This document shows positions 9,660 through 21,170 of a stretch of 64,000 nucleotides of DNA, piece after piece. Every line of letters starts with the position of its first letter. Position 1 is the first letter of the stretch. The stretch is from Dugong dugon (Eukaryota > Chordata > Mammalia > Sirenia > Dugongidae). The position numbers and the translations under genes were made by a program. The stretch lies in contig CM057462.1 in NCBI GenBank assembly GCA_030035585.1, positions 136,240,734 to 136,304,733 on the forward strand. Direction: 5' to 3'. The notes under the pieces are model-generated. The model was not told where the DNA came from, searched no databases, and worked only from the letters and a program-made list of their open reading frames with translations.

Positions 9660-11780
9660 GCAGTAGAAGTAAAAAAAATCATATTATTCATTCAAAAAAC
9701 ATTCGTTGACAGCAGTTGCATGGCGGATACAGTTCTGCATGCCAAGAATAGAGAAGTGAACAAAACAAAGGAGACAGAGACATAATACAAGATGATTAGG
9801 TAAGGCCTCTCCGATCAGGAAGTGGCATTTGAACAGAGCCTCAAGGAAGTGAGAGAGCGAACCTGTGGATATATAGGGGAAAAACCTTTCCCGGAACAAG
9901 GAACAGCAAGTGCGAAATTCTGAGGCATGCGTATGCTTGGTGTGTTCAAGAATCTCCAAGTAGGGCAATGTGGCCAGAGCAGAACAGTGGAGGTGAGATG
10001 AGATTAAATGAGAAATGAGTAGATGATCTCACGGGGTTAGTGGAGTGCTGGATTGTGCTGAGCCCTCACAGGCCATGTCATAGATCTGTATGTCATTCTG
10101 AGTTATATGTAAAACTCCTGGTAGGTTTTGGGCAGAGGAATGATTTATGTTTTTAAACTATCACTCCGACTGCATGAGAAGAAGCAATGGAGAAAGGAGG
10201 AAGGCCAGTTGGAAAACTAAAGCACTAGTATAGGTGAAAAATGATGGTTCTTTGGAATTGAGTAACAGTAGAGAAGGTGGTGAAATGCTGAAATTTGAAT
10301 ATCTTTTGAAGCTATCCAGTTTTGAAGGTAGACTGGTTTTCTGATGACTCTCTTGGATTTAAGAGGGAATAGAAGGGCAAGTGCATTGTGTGAGGATGGA
10401 CAACTGATTTGAGGAATTTTGCTGGAAAGAGATGCAGAAAATAAAAATAGAGTAGTAGCTGGAGCAGGGTGTAGGGTGAAGGGAGGCTGTCATGGATTGA
10501 GTTGTGTCCCACAAAAATATCCGTCAGCTTGGCTGGGTCATGATTCCCAGTGTTGTATGATTGTGTAATCTGATGTGATTTCCTTATGTGTTGTAAACTA
10601 TCACTATGATGAGATTATATGTGATCTCCTTATGTGTTGTAAATTCTATCACTGCGATGAGGTTATACTGATGAGGTTGACAAGGTTAGATAGTGTCTTA
10701 ATGCAATCACTTTTGAGATATAAAAGAGAGAAGTGAGCAGAGACACTTGGGAACCTCATACCACCAAGAAAGCAGTGCCAGGAGCAGAGTGCATCCCTTG
10801 GAACTGAGGTTCCTGTGCAGAGAAGCTCCCAGACAAAGGGAAGATTGATGACATGGACCTTCCTCCAGAGCCGACAGAGAAAGTGTTCCCTTGGAGCTGA
10901 CACCCTGAATTTGGACTTGTAGCCTACTGAACTGTAAGAGAATAAACTTCTCTTTGTGAAAGCCATCCGCTTGTGGTATTCCTGTTACAGCAGCACTAGA
11001 TGACTAAGACAGAGGCTTTTTCTTAAGATGGAAGCTAATATAGTGTGTTTTATGCTGTTAAAAATTATCCAATAAGAGAGGGAAAAAATAATGACGCAGG
11101 AGAAAAAGGACCAGTTGCAGGAGTAGCACCCTTGAGTAAGATGAATGGGATCCCATGCACAAAGGAAGCATTTGTTCATAGAGGCACCATCGGTTCGCCA
11201 TTGTAATGAGGTACTATGAGTACAAATGTAGGTAAATTGGTAAATTTGGTAGTAAGAGCATGTGGAAATTTTCTTCTAGTTGCCTGTTTTCTCAAGAAAA
11301 TAAGAAGCAAGTCCATCAGATGACAGTATGGAGAGGGGAGGAAGTGCTGGTGTTGTGTCAGAGAGAATACAATAGGAACTCTTTACCTAGGAGAGTAAGA
11401 GTGAAATACCTGAGGAAACGTGGAAAAATTTCTTGATAACTTGAGGTCAGCGGTGATGGATTTAAAATTATACTGGTCAGCATGGCTGTATGTTTTTATC
11501 TTGCTGTATTCAGCTGCTTGGGGAAGGAGAGGTGAAGACAAAAATTAAATTTAACCAAGGTTGGAGATTTGACAAGTGATTTTGATGGAGAGTTACTAAT
11601 TACAAGTAGAGGAATATGCAACGACATCTTAGAAAGTGACGCATTTGAAATGGATTCTGGGCTTGGATGGGCCTTGAATGGCCAAAATATTGGATGATCT
11701 CTCCAAATAGAAGGAAAATTATGGGAGGGGGGTTCTGAAGAAGGTGAGGAATCACAGAGACTATCAAAGAGAGGAGTCTA
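9660..11780 (+). mobile_element. Old L2-like LINE sequence, split by a solo LTR
   Basis: 'ttctgcatgccaagaataga', 'gaggcatgcgtatgcttggt' and 'aggtgagatgagattaaatg' match the L2 3' pattern in sense orientation. The sequence is interrupted at 10488-11011 by an LTR with a perfect 5-base target duplication. It seems to continue afterwards ('gatggaagctaatata', 'gaatgggatcccatgcacaa'). The identity of the far right part is less sure. Confidence 0.5.
10488..11011 (+). mobile_element. Solo LTR, ERVL/MaLR type (lineage-specific)
   Basis: A 524-base LTR fossil beginning 'tgtcatggattgagttgtgt' and ending 'ctagatgactaagaca' (TG...CA). The 5 bases GAGGC stand at 10483-10487 and again at 11012-11016, a perfect target duplication of the length used by class III/MaLR elements. 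An 'agaataaact' polyadenylation-like signal lies near 10939. No internal region remains. It is moderately old. The LTR at 14127-14797 is of the same family in the other orientation. Confidence 0.85.
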
Positions 11781-11790
11781 ATTAGCCTAT

Positions 11791-11937
11791 GGTGTCCTTG
11801 GGTGGTGCAAAACGTTGGAGGTTTTTTGGAGATCAACTTCCAAAAAATCAGCCACTGAAAACCCTATGAAGCATAGTTCTGCTCGGACATACATGGAGTT
11901 GCCATGAGTCAGAATCAACTTGGTGGCAACTGATAAC
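11791..11937 (+). mobile_element. AfroSINE, 5'-short copy
   Basis: It opens 'ggtgtccttgggtggtgca', has 'cactgaaaaccctatgaagc', and ends 'gagtcagaatcaacttggtg'. TAGCCTAT at 11783-11790 and 11938-11945 is an 8-base direct repeat consistent with the target duplication. Confidence 0.85.
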
Positions 11938-11945
11938 TAGCCTAT

Positions 11946-12387
11946 AAATTATGTGGAGATGTTTTAATGGGGTGGGTGGGGATGGGCGGTGGTTAAAAGG
12001 GAAGAAGGAGAACAAAGCTTTATGGATTGAACGGAGACAGATTTTGGTCACCTTTGACTGCTGTTTTATGTAACACATGAACAAATCATGAACTTATACA
12101 CATAAAACTCAAACATTTTCTGGGTTTGAAAATTTGGCATGAAATTGAAGAACTAAACTAAGAATGAAAAAGAAAAAATCTTTATACATTTGGGCAAAGT
12201 TTAAAATTTTTGAGTTCCCCAAAGATAACAAAATGAATCAGTAGAAAATGATATTGATTAGGAAACTATGATCAAGTGCATCCCATTAAGTTTTACTTTT
12301 CTTCTACTTCTTTTTTGAAAATTAGTGCTTTCTGTGCTTTCTCTATTTGACATGCTGGAAGACAGAAATAATATTAACTTCTGACTT
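11946..12387. other. Unique intergenic DNA
   Basis: G-rich patch 'ggggtgggtggggatgggcg' near 11970, otherwise AT-rich with no recognisable gene or repeat. Confidence 0.45.
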
Positions 12388-12626
12388 TGCTGTTGTTGTG
12401 TGCCGTGGAATTGATTCTGACTTATAGCGACCCTATAGGACAGAGTAGAACTTCCCCACAGGATTTCTTTTTCTTTTTCTTTTTTTTTCCACATAGGATT
12501 TTGCAGGCTGTAATTTTTATGGGAGCAGATTGCCAGGTCTTTTTCCCATGGAGTCACTGGTGCGTTTGAACAGCCATCCTTTTGGTTAGCAGCAGAGCAC
12601 TTAACCATTGTGCCACCAGGGCTTCT
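12388..12626 (-). mobile_element. AfroSINE, long type, with expanded T-rich tract
   Basis: Antisense copy: 'gccgtggaattgattctgac', 'agcgaccctataggacagag', 'ggttagcagcagagcactta', ending in the head complement 'gtgccaccagggcttc'. A (TTTTTC)n tract of about 25 bases has expanded inside it, followed by a repeat of the 'ccacaggattt' segment as 'ccacataggattt'. Confidence 0.9.
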
Positions 12627-13255
12627 TGCTTATAACTTACAATAAACCAAATATTATCCCCTTGCTTATTATTTCCCCTTGTTCCTCTTTGCCATCTCCT
12701 CATTCCATTATCGGAATTGAAGGAATACAGGAAGCAAAAGGCTTTTTCCTCCTAAATTTTCAAAGCTTCTGGAAAATGTAAATCCCTAAATAATTCAAGA
12801 AAGGACATATTTATTTCTGATTTACTGGGAGCTATACTACCCTTGAAAAGATGCATAATGCTCCCAAGGACAGAAGAAGATGAGATGATCAGAATTATAC
12901 ACTTTTTTTTTAGTTCTAAAATCCTATAGCTGTGAGTAATTAAATCAGCATAATCAACAACACATGAATAAGCTGACATAAATAGCTTCTTTTTGATTTT
13001 CTTCGCATGAAATTTTTTCTATTAGATACAGAGTGTGTAATTTATTTTTTCATTAAGCTTAAAAAATTGTATTTTTTATAAATAATCTCTAAAAATTCAT
13101 TCTAAATGATGAGTGAAAAGAATGTTATGGCTAAAGCACAAAAAAAAATTATTGTTCATGTCTTAGTTTGCCACTGAAATGCCATGATAATATAGAATCC
13201 ATAAAGAATGTGTGTTCAGTGTTAAAATGTTTGTCTCCTTTTTGTTAAGAGAAAT
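12627..13255. other. Unique intergenic DNA
   Basis: AT-rich sequence with no gene signature on either strand. Confidence 0.45.
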
Positions 13256-13405
13256 GTAAGACCTAGGGTACATACCATGAAGCAGACATTATGCTGAAAA
13301 TTTACATTGTTATTTAATCTACACAGTATCCATAAGAAGTAAATGTTATTATCTCAATATTATCAGTGAAGGTAGTTGAGCCTCAGAGACACTTAAGTAT
13401 TCACC
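13256..13405 (-). mobile_element. MIR SINE, antisense
   Basis: 'attatgctgaaaatttacat', 'tatttaatctacacagtatc' and 'gttgagcctcagagacactt' follow the antisense MIR order. It is highly diverged. Confidence 0.5.
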
Positions 13406-13430
13406 ACAAAGCTTCAGAGAAAGTGAATCT

Positions 13431-13505
13431 TTAAGGGAAGGAAGGAAAGAAGGAAGGAGGGAGGGAGGGGAGGGGAGAAAAGGAGATGGAAAGAAAGAGA
13501 CAGAG
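13431..13505. repeat. GGAA/GGGA purine tract
   Basis: About 75 bases of nearly pure purine, made of GGAA, AGGG and AAAG units. A simple-sequence repeat; the leucine/serine-rich antisense frame across it is an artefact. Confidence 0.9.
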
Positions 13506-13599
13506 AAAATGCCTGAGTTATTGGCAATTCAAAATTTAGTGAGAACATTTTAAAGAAAAATAAATAATTCCATATCTTGAGAATACATATATCCATAAA

Positions 13600-13938
13600 C
13601 CGTAGCTAAATATTTACTGTTTACTTATGAAGTATGTTATAAAGGGACTTTCCACATCAGAAACTTAACTAGCTGAACTTCAGGCACCTTATAAGTGGAA
13701 GAGTCTATCATCTTTGTTGTTTACTTGTGTGGTGGTTTTGATTTTGGAATCTATCTTGATTGAGCAGAATAAAATTATCATATAAAAAATTCACCTTGCA
13801 AGTATTTGTGCCTTGTCGGAGGTAGTAAAAGGAGCACAGCTGAGTGAAGGGAGTGTTGGGGCACCAGAGAAAGTGGCAGTCAACTCTATGTGGGATGGCT
13901 GGAAACCTTCTTGCAGAATCTGATATTGTTAGTGATGT
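13600..13938. other. Unique intergenic DNA
   Basis: No recognisable gene or repeat before the AfroSINE tail at 13940. Confidence 0.4.
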
Positions 13939-13939
13939 G

Positions 13940-14102
13940 AGGGTCGCTGTGAGTTGGAATCGACTCGACAGCAATGGGTTTTAAGGAGACCTGGTGGCAC
14001 AAGGTTAAGCTCCTGGCAGCTAACCCAAAGGATGGCAGTTTGAACCCTTCCAGCAACTCTCCACGAGAAAGACCTGGCAATCTGCTTCTGTAAAGATCAC
14101 AG
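13940..14102 (+). mobile_element. AfroSINE tail fused to a second AfroSINE head
   Basis: 13940-13984 is a SINE tail ('agggtcgctgtgagttggaa', 'cagcaatgggtttta'). It runs directly into 13987-14102, a SINE head and middle ('gacctggtggcacaaggtta', 'gcaatctgcttctgtaaaga') that stops before its own tail. The order tail-then-head shows two partial copies side by side. Confidence 0.8.
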
Positions 14103-14126
14103 TAAGTCCCTCAGACTTTTAGTCCT

Positions 14127-14797
14127 TGTCTTAGTCATCTAGTGCTGCTATAACAGAATACCACAAGTGGATGGCTTTAACAAAGAAAAGTTTATTTGCT
14201 CATAGTAAAAACCAAAAACCAAACCCATTGCTGTTGAGTCGACTCTGACTCATGGCGACTGTATGGGACAGAGTAGAACTGCCCCATAAAGTTTCCAAGG
14301 AGCGCCTGGTGGATTCAAACTGCCAACCTTTTGTTAGCAGCTGCAGCACTTAACCACTACACCACCAGGGTTTCTTCCTCATAGCAAAGTAGGCTAAAAG
14401 TCCAAATTCAGGGCTTCAGCTCCAGGGGAAACCTTTTTCTTTCTGTGGACGTTCTCTCCCTAGGCCTAGGAGCTTCTTCGCTCAGGGATCCCGGGTCTGA
14501 AGGTCACGCTCTGCTCCCAGCACTGCTTTCTTGGTAGTATGAGGTCCCCCACTGTCTGCTTTCTTCCTTTTTCTTTTATCGCTTCTAAGATAAAAGGTGG
14601 TGCAGGCCATACCCCGGGGAAACTCCCTGGGGTGGATCAGAGATGTGACCTTAGTAAGGATGTTACAATCCCACTTGAATCCTCTTTAATATAAAATTAC
14701 AATCACAAAGTGGAGTACAACCACACAATACTGGGAATCATGGCCCAGCCCAATTGATACACACATTTTTGGGGGGGACATAATTCAATCCGTGACA
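14127..14797 (-). mobile_element. Solo LTR, same MaLR-type family, holding an AfroSINE
   Basis: Starts 'tgtcttagtcatctagtgct' and ends 'ataattcaatccgtgaca'. It is the reverse complement of the family seen at 10488-11011, with about 490 bases of LTR once the AfroSINE is discounted. I found no clean 5-base duplication at its ends. No internal region is present. Fossil, older than the SINE inside it. Confidence 0.85.
14206..14377 (-). mobile_element. AfroSINE inserted in the LTR
   Basis: Full short-type copy, antisense, opening with its tail 'aaaaaccaaaaacc' and ending at the head complement 'caccaccagggtttc'. CTCATAG at 14199-14205 and 14378-14384 is a perfect 7-base target duplication, so it landed after the LTR. 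Confidence 0.95.
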
Positions 14798-16094
14798 GGT
14801 CTCCTAAAATATTGTGTTTTGGGAAAAAACTAACAGAGTAGAATTTAAAAAATATATTTTTCTTGTATAGATGTAGAATTATAAAATCCTACAGGGGTTT
14901 GACAGCCTCACATCTAACCAGTGTATAAGTTACCTCTAGATTTGTGACACTAGATTTTTTCCTTCACTTTTTTTTTTTTTAATTTTATTGTGCTTTAGGT
15001 GAAAGTTTATAGTACAAATTAGTTTCTCATTCAAAAATCTGTACAGAAATTGTTTTGTGACATTGGTTTCAATCCCCACAATGTGCACTCTGCCCCTTTC
15101 CACCCTGGGTTACCTGTGTCCACTTGCCCAGTTTTCCTGTCCCTTCCTGCCTTCTTACTTTGCCTTTGGGCGGGAGTTGCCTATTTGGCTTCGTATACTT
15201 AATTGAACTAAGAAACATATTCCACACGTATGTCACTGTTTGTTTTATAGGTCTGTATAAACTTTGGTTGAAAGTGGGCTTCGGGGGTGGCTTCAGTTCT
15301 GAGTTAGTAGGGTTTCCGGGGGCCATAGTCTTTGAGGTTCCTTCAGCTTCTGTGAGACCATTAAGTCTGGTCATTTTTTGTGAATTTCAGTTTTGTTCTA
15401 CATTTGTCTCCTGCTCTGTCTATTGTGATCTATTGTGATCCCTGTCAGAGTGGTTGGCGGTGGGAGCCAGGTATCATCTAGTTCTTCTGGTCTCAGGCTG
15501 GTAGAGTCTGTGGTTCATGGGGTCCTTTAGTCCTTTGGGCTAATATTTTCCTTGTGTCTTTGATTTTCTTCATTCTCCTTTGCTCTGGATGGGATGGGAC
15601 CAACAGACGTATCTTAGTTGGCCACTTGCAAGCTTTTAGGACCCCAAACACTACTCACCAAAGTAGGCTGCAGATGCCCAACCCTCAGCCCCAGCAACTC
15701 GATCCCTCAAGGTGTTTGGATGGGTCTAGGAAGCTTCTATGAATTTGCCTTGGTCAAGTTGTGCTGACTTTCCCTATACTGTGTGTTTTTCCCTTCACCA
15801 AAGTTAACACTAGTCTACTCTCTAGTTGGATTTCTTTTCCCCACCCCTCCCCTCCTTTGTAACTATCAAAGTTTGTTTGTTTTTCCTCTGTGTAAACCTT
15901 TTCTTGAGATTTTATAATAGTAGTCTCATACAATATTTGTCTTTTTGTGATTGACTTACTTTACTCAGCACAATGCCCTCCAGATTCATCCGTGTTGTAA
16001 GATATTTCACGGATTCATCATTATTCTTTATTGTTGTATAGTATTCCATTGTGTGTATATACCATAATTTGTATATATATTCATCTGTTGATGG

Positions 16095-19000
16095 ACATTT
16101 AGTCTGTTTCTATCTTTAGGCTATTGTGAATAATGAATGCTGCAGCGAACATGGGTGTGCATATGTCTATTAATGTGACGGCTCTATTTCTCTAGGATAT
16201 ATTTTTAGGACTGGGATTGCTGGATTGTATGGTATTTCTATTTTTAAATTTTCAAGGAGGTGCCATATCATTTTCTATAGTAGTTATACTGTTTTCCATT
16301 CTGACCAACAGTGCTTGAGAATTCCAATCTCCCTGCAACTTCTCCAACATTTACTATTTTCTGGGTTTTTTTTTATTTTTTTTATTATTAGTGCCAGTAT
16401 AGTCAGGGTAAGATGATACCTCCTTGTAGTTTTGATTTGCATCTCTCTGATGGTTAATGATCACGAGTGTTTCCTCCTGTGACTGTTAGTTGTCTGAATG
16501 TCTTCTTTGGTGAATTTTCTGTTCATGTCCTTTGCCTATTTTTAATTGGATTATTTGTCTTTTTGGTGTTGAGGTGTTAAAGTATTTTGTAGATTTTAGA
16601 GATTTGTCATAGTCAAAAAAATTTTTTCCCAGTCTGTTGGTTCTCTTTTTACTCTTTTGGTGAAGTCTTTTGATGAGCGTAAGTGTTTAATTTTTAGGAG
16701 CTCTGGTTATCAAGTTTATCTTCTGGTGTTTGTGCATTATAAGTTATGGTTTATACTGTGTTTCTGCCACATATTAAGGCCTTTAGCATTGTCTCTACTT
16801 TTTCTTCTATGATCATTGTCTTAGGCTGGGCCAGTAAAGCATATAAATGTATATATAGAGAAAGATTTATATCAAGGAAACAGCTCACATGATGGTAGAG
16901 GCTAGAACGTCCCAAGTCCATGGAGCAGGGTAGAGGCCTCTCCCAAGTCACACAGCCACAAAAGCTGGTGAGCCTGGTCGGAGAGCAGGGCTCCTGCTCA
17001 CAGGCTGTGCAGGTTGATGAATTCCAAGATTGGCAGGCAAGTCCACAAGGTTTCTCCTGATTCATGTAGCTGCAGGGGCTGTGAACCCAAGATCGACAGG
17101 TCAGAGAGCAGGGCTCCGCTCACAGGCTGTGAAGATCGATGAATCCCAAGTTCGGCAGATAAGCTGACAGCTCAATTCCCAAGAACCGGAGGCAAGATGA
17201 CAGGCGGCAGCTGCAGGATCCAGAGAGAGCAAAAAGCCAGAATGTCTGCTTATATTCAGATGCAGGTCACACCCCCAAAGAAACTCCCTTTCATCTGATT
17301 GGTTGCTCACAGTACATTCAATCATGGAAGTGATCACATTTAAACACTGAGAATCATGGCCCAGCCAAGATGACACACAATCTTAACCATCGCAGTCATT
17401 ATGGTTTTAGGTTTTATATTTAGGTCTTTCATCCATTTTGAGTTAGTTTTTGTGTATGATGTGAGGTATGGGTCCTGTTTCATTTTTTTACACATGAACA
17501 TTCAGTTATGCTAGCACCATTTGTTAAAGAGACTGTCTTTTCCCCCATTTAATGGACTTTGGCCCTTTGTCAAATGTCAATTGCATGTAAATGGATAGAT
17601 TTACATCTGGGTTCTTAATTCTGTTCCATTGGTCTATATGTCTGTTGTACTAGCACCAGACCATTTCGACTACTGTGGCTGCATAGTAAGTTCTTACACA
17701 CAGTGGTGTGAGGCCTCTCCCTTTGTTCTTCTTCAGTAATGCTTTACTTATCTGGGTCCTCTTCCTTTCCCATATAATGTTGGTTGTTAGTTTCAACATC
17801 TCATTAAAGAATGCTGTTGGAATTTAGATCAGGATTGCATTATATCTGTAGATCGTTTTGAGTAGTGCTGACATTTTCACAATGTTGAGTCTTCCTATGC
17901 ATGAGCATGGTATTTTTTCCATTTATGTAGGTCTCTTTTGGTTCCTTTTCATAGTGTTTTGTAGCTTTCTTTGTATAAGTCTTTTACGCCCCTGGTTAGA
18001 TTTATTCCTAAGTATTTTATCTTTTGGGGGCTATTGTAAATGGTATTGATTTTCTGATTTCCTTTTTGAAGTTCTGTTTGTTGGTGTAGAGAAATATAGC
18101 TGATTTTTGTATGGTAATCTTTTATCCTGCTACTTTGCTGAAACCTTCTATTAGTTCCAGTAGTTTTCTTGTAGATTCTTTTGAGTTTTCTATGTATAGG
18201 ATCATATCATCTGACAATAGGAATAGTTTCACCCCTTCCTTACCAATTTAGATGCCCTTTATTTCTTTTCCTTGCCTTATTACTTTAGCTAGGACTTCCA
18301 GACTTTCAGTCTCTCTCCATTGAGAATAATGTTGGCTGTTGGTTTTGTATAAATGCCCTTTATTATGTTAAGGAATGTCTCTTTTATTCCTATTTTGCTG
18401 AGAGTTTTTATTAGGAACAAGTGCTGGACTTTGTCAAATGCTTTTTCTGCATTGACTGAGATGATCATGTGATTTTTTTCTTTTGTTTTATATATGTGGT
18501 GGATTATGTTGATTGATTTTCTAATGTCAAACCATTCTTGCATACCTGGTGTGAATCCCACTTGGTCATGATGAACTATTTTTTGATATGCTGTTGAATT
18601 CTGTTGGCTATAATTTTGTTGAGAATTTTTTCATCAATATTCATGAGAGATATTGGTCTGTAGTTTTCTTTTTTTGTGATATCTTTGCCTGGCTTTGATA
18701 TCAGTGTTATGCTGGCTTCATAGAATGAATTCAGGAGTTTTCCTTCCTTTTCTACACTCTAAAATAGTTTGAGTAGTATTGTTATGAGCTCTTCTCTGAA
18801 TGTTTGGTAGAATTCTCCAGTGAAGCTTTCTGGGACAGGACCTTTTTTTTGTTGGGAGTTTTTTTTTATTACCTCTTCAATCTCTTCTTTTGTTATGAGT
18901 GTGTTTATTTTATATTTTTTAACCCCGGTTTGCATTAGTTTAGGGAAGTAGCATGTTTGTAGAAATTTGTCCATTTCCTCTAGGTTTTCAAATTTGTTGA

Positions 19001-20246
19001 AGTACAACTGTTCATAGTATTCTGTTATGATCTTTTTTATTTCAGTTGATTCTGTTGTGATATAACCCATCTCATTTCTTATTCAGGTTATTTGCTTCCT
19101 CTCCTGCTTTTCTTTTGTCAGTTTGGCCAGTGGCTTGTCAATTTTATTGATCCTTTCAAAGAACCCACTTCTGGTCTTGTTGATTCTTTCTATTGCTTTT
19201 CTGTTCTCTTTTCATTTATTTCTGCTCCAATGTTTATTATTACCTTTCTTCTGGTGCCTGTGGGCTTCTTTTGCTGCTCTCTTTCTGTTTGTTCGAGTTG
19301 TAAGGTTAATGTTTTGAATTTAGCCCTTTCTTCTTTCTTTTATGTTAGCATTAATTGCTATAAATTGACCTCTAAGCACTGCTTTTGCTATGTCCTAAAG
19401 GTTTTGGTAAGACGTGTTTACATTTTCATTTGATTCAATGAATTTTTCGATTCCATCTTTGATTTCTTCTATTACCCAGTGGTTTTTAAGAAAAGTGTTA
19501 TGCAGTTTCCACATATTTTATTTTTTTCCCTTGCTATTCCTGTTACTGATTTCTACTTTTATGGCATTGTGATCAGAGAAAGTGTTTTGTGTAGTTTAGA
19601 TGTTTTAGATGTTGTTGAGGTTTGCTTTGTTGCCTCAAATATGGTCTATTCTGGAGAATGTACCATGTACTTGTGTGTTGGAAAAGAAAGTATACGTGGC
19701 TGCTGTTGGGTGGAGTGTTCTATATGTGTCTATGTGGTCAAGTTGGTTGATTGTGGCATTTAGATCTTCTGTATCTTTTCTGAGTTTCTTTCTAGACCTT
19801 TGTCCTTCACTGAAAGTGGTGTATTGAAGTCTCCTACTGTTTCCCTTTTCAGTGTTGTTAGAGTTTGTTTTATGTATTTTAGAGCCCTGTCATTGTGTGT
19901 GTGTATGTTTATTATGGTTATGTCCTCCAGGTGTACTGAGCCTTTAATCATTATATAGCATCCTTCCTTATCCTTTTTGATGAATTTTGCTTTAAAATCT
20001 ATTTTATCAGGGATTAATATTGCCACTCCTGCTCTTTTTTAGTTATTGTTTGCTTGATATATATTTTTCCCATCCTTTGAGTTTTCATTTTTTTATGTCT
20101 CTGTGTCTAAGGTGTGTCTCTTCTAGGCAGCATATAGACGGATCATGTTTTTTTTAAATCCATTCTGCCACTCTCTGTCTCTTTATTGCTGCATTTAGTC
20201 CATTTACATTCAGCATAATTATTAAGTATGAGTTTATTGCTCTCAT
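16095..20246 (-). pseudogene. L1 ORF2 (endonuclease-reverse transcriptase), broken
   Basis: ORF2 protein makes the nick and the cDNA in L1 retrotransposition. Visible parts on the - strand: the start near 20246 ('LNVNGLNA'-type), the endonuclease with GDFNTPL at about 19800, the reverse transcriptase with '[20 protein letters not shown]' near 18500 and '[12 protein letters not shown]' near 18430. The catalytic pair reads [10 protein letters not shown] at about 18200, so both aspartates of the FADD-type box survive. The frame is cut into short pieces by many stops and shifts, and a 578-base LTR interrupts the C-terminal part. It cannot encode a working enzyme. Confidence 0.85.
16817..17394 (-). 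mobile_element. Solo LTR, MaLR type, inserted in L1 ORF2
   Basis: A 578-base LTR fossil reading 'tgtcttaggctgggccagta' to 'aaccatcgca' on the + strand (TG...CA). It is flanked by ATCAT (16812-16816) and GTCAT (17395-17399), a near-matching 5-base target duplication. L1 sequence resumes exactly after it. Read on the - strand it begins with a block ('cttggctgggccatgattct') shared with the LTR at 10488, so the families are related. It contains an internal tandem duplication starting at 16976 and 17099. Younger than the L1. Confidence 0.85.
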
Positions 20247-20277
20247 TTTCTTGCACTTTTTTTCCCCTTACACTTTT

Positions 20278-20965
20278 GAAAATAATAATAATAAAAAATA
20301 TTATGTAACAGTCCCAAAGCCCTTTCATAAAATCAGAGGCCAGTTTTCAATTTGAGTGAAAGTATTGGTTCCATAAATCATGTGCTTTAATTTTTGCAAT
20401 ATTTAAGTGGCAATTTGTGAGAGTTAATACAAAAGACACTTATTGAGACAGAAAACACACTAAGTCTTAAAGAAAACCTTAGTAAAGCACTCAGAATCCG
20501 TGCCCAGTGGGCATGTAACCTAATTAGACTGATGGGCCTAACGCAGTCCTAGGAACTTAGACTACATTAACAAGTCAGTTAACCACATTTTAAAACTGGG
20601 TCGACAATTTTAAAATCTCACAGGGTTCATTATGCCTTGGTACTAACCGGACATCTCTAAAATCTCAAATGACTTGAGAAAATAAAGAGTACTGGAAGCA
20701 ACTTTTATACTTATAATCCACCTTTTCACCTGCCAAAGAATGTATCTTTATTGTGCTTGTTTGAATCAACCTCTCAGTCAGCCTCAGTCAAATGCTTTTG
20801 TAGCCACTTGTTGGTAGTAGTTCTATTTTATGGGCTGTGACTTAAGCTTATCTGATCCTACATACTTCACTCAACTAGGTCAACTCTTAAATGGAAAAAT
20901 CTGAAGGAATATCAGACATTTTTGGCATCAACTGGAGATACAGGATTTGTAATACATGTGGCAGA
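20278..20965. other. Unique intergenic DNA
   Basis: Begins with (ATA)n-like 'aaaataataataataaa'. No gene or repeat family recognised. Confidence 0.45.
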
Positions 20966-21170
20966 CATCCCTGGGTAGTGTAAACAGTTCAGAATGTGGC
21001 TGCTGACTGAAAGGTTGGAAATTCATATTCACCCAGAGGTACCTAGGAAGAAAGGCCTGGCAATCTACTTCCAAAAAATCTGCCACTCAAAACCCTATGG
21101 AGCACAGTTCTACTCTGGCATACATGGGGTTGCCATGAGTCAGAACCAACATGACAGCAACTGGTTTGGA
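20966..21170 (+). mobile_element. AfroSINE, diverged
   Basis: Head 'ccctgggtagtgtaaacagt', middle 'aaaggcctggcaatctactt', tail 'ggttgccatgagtcagaacc'. More diverged than most copies. Confidence 0.85.

Larger units (their letters stand above)
14972..20270 (-). mobile_element. L1 LINE, 5'-truncated, split by a solo LTR
   Basis: An L1 read on the - strand: 3' end at the T-tract near 14972, 3' UTR to about 16090, then ORF2 to about 20246, ending just upstream of the ORF2 start. No ORF1 or 5' UTR is present, so it is truncated in the inter-ORF region. CACTTTT at 14965-14971 and at 20271-20277 is a candidate target duplication. A solo LTR sits inside at 16817-17394. The left 3' UTR lacks the 296-base extra block seen at 349-644, so it is a different L1 subfamily. 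Confidence 0.9.

Noticed and set aside
10488-14797. A provirus with two LTRs
   Set aside because: The two LTRs are in opposite orientation, and the sequence between them is L2, SINEs and unique DNA with no retroviral genes.
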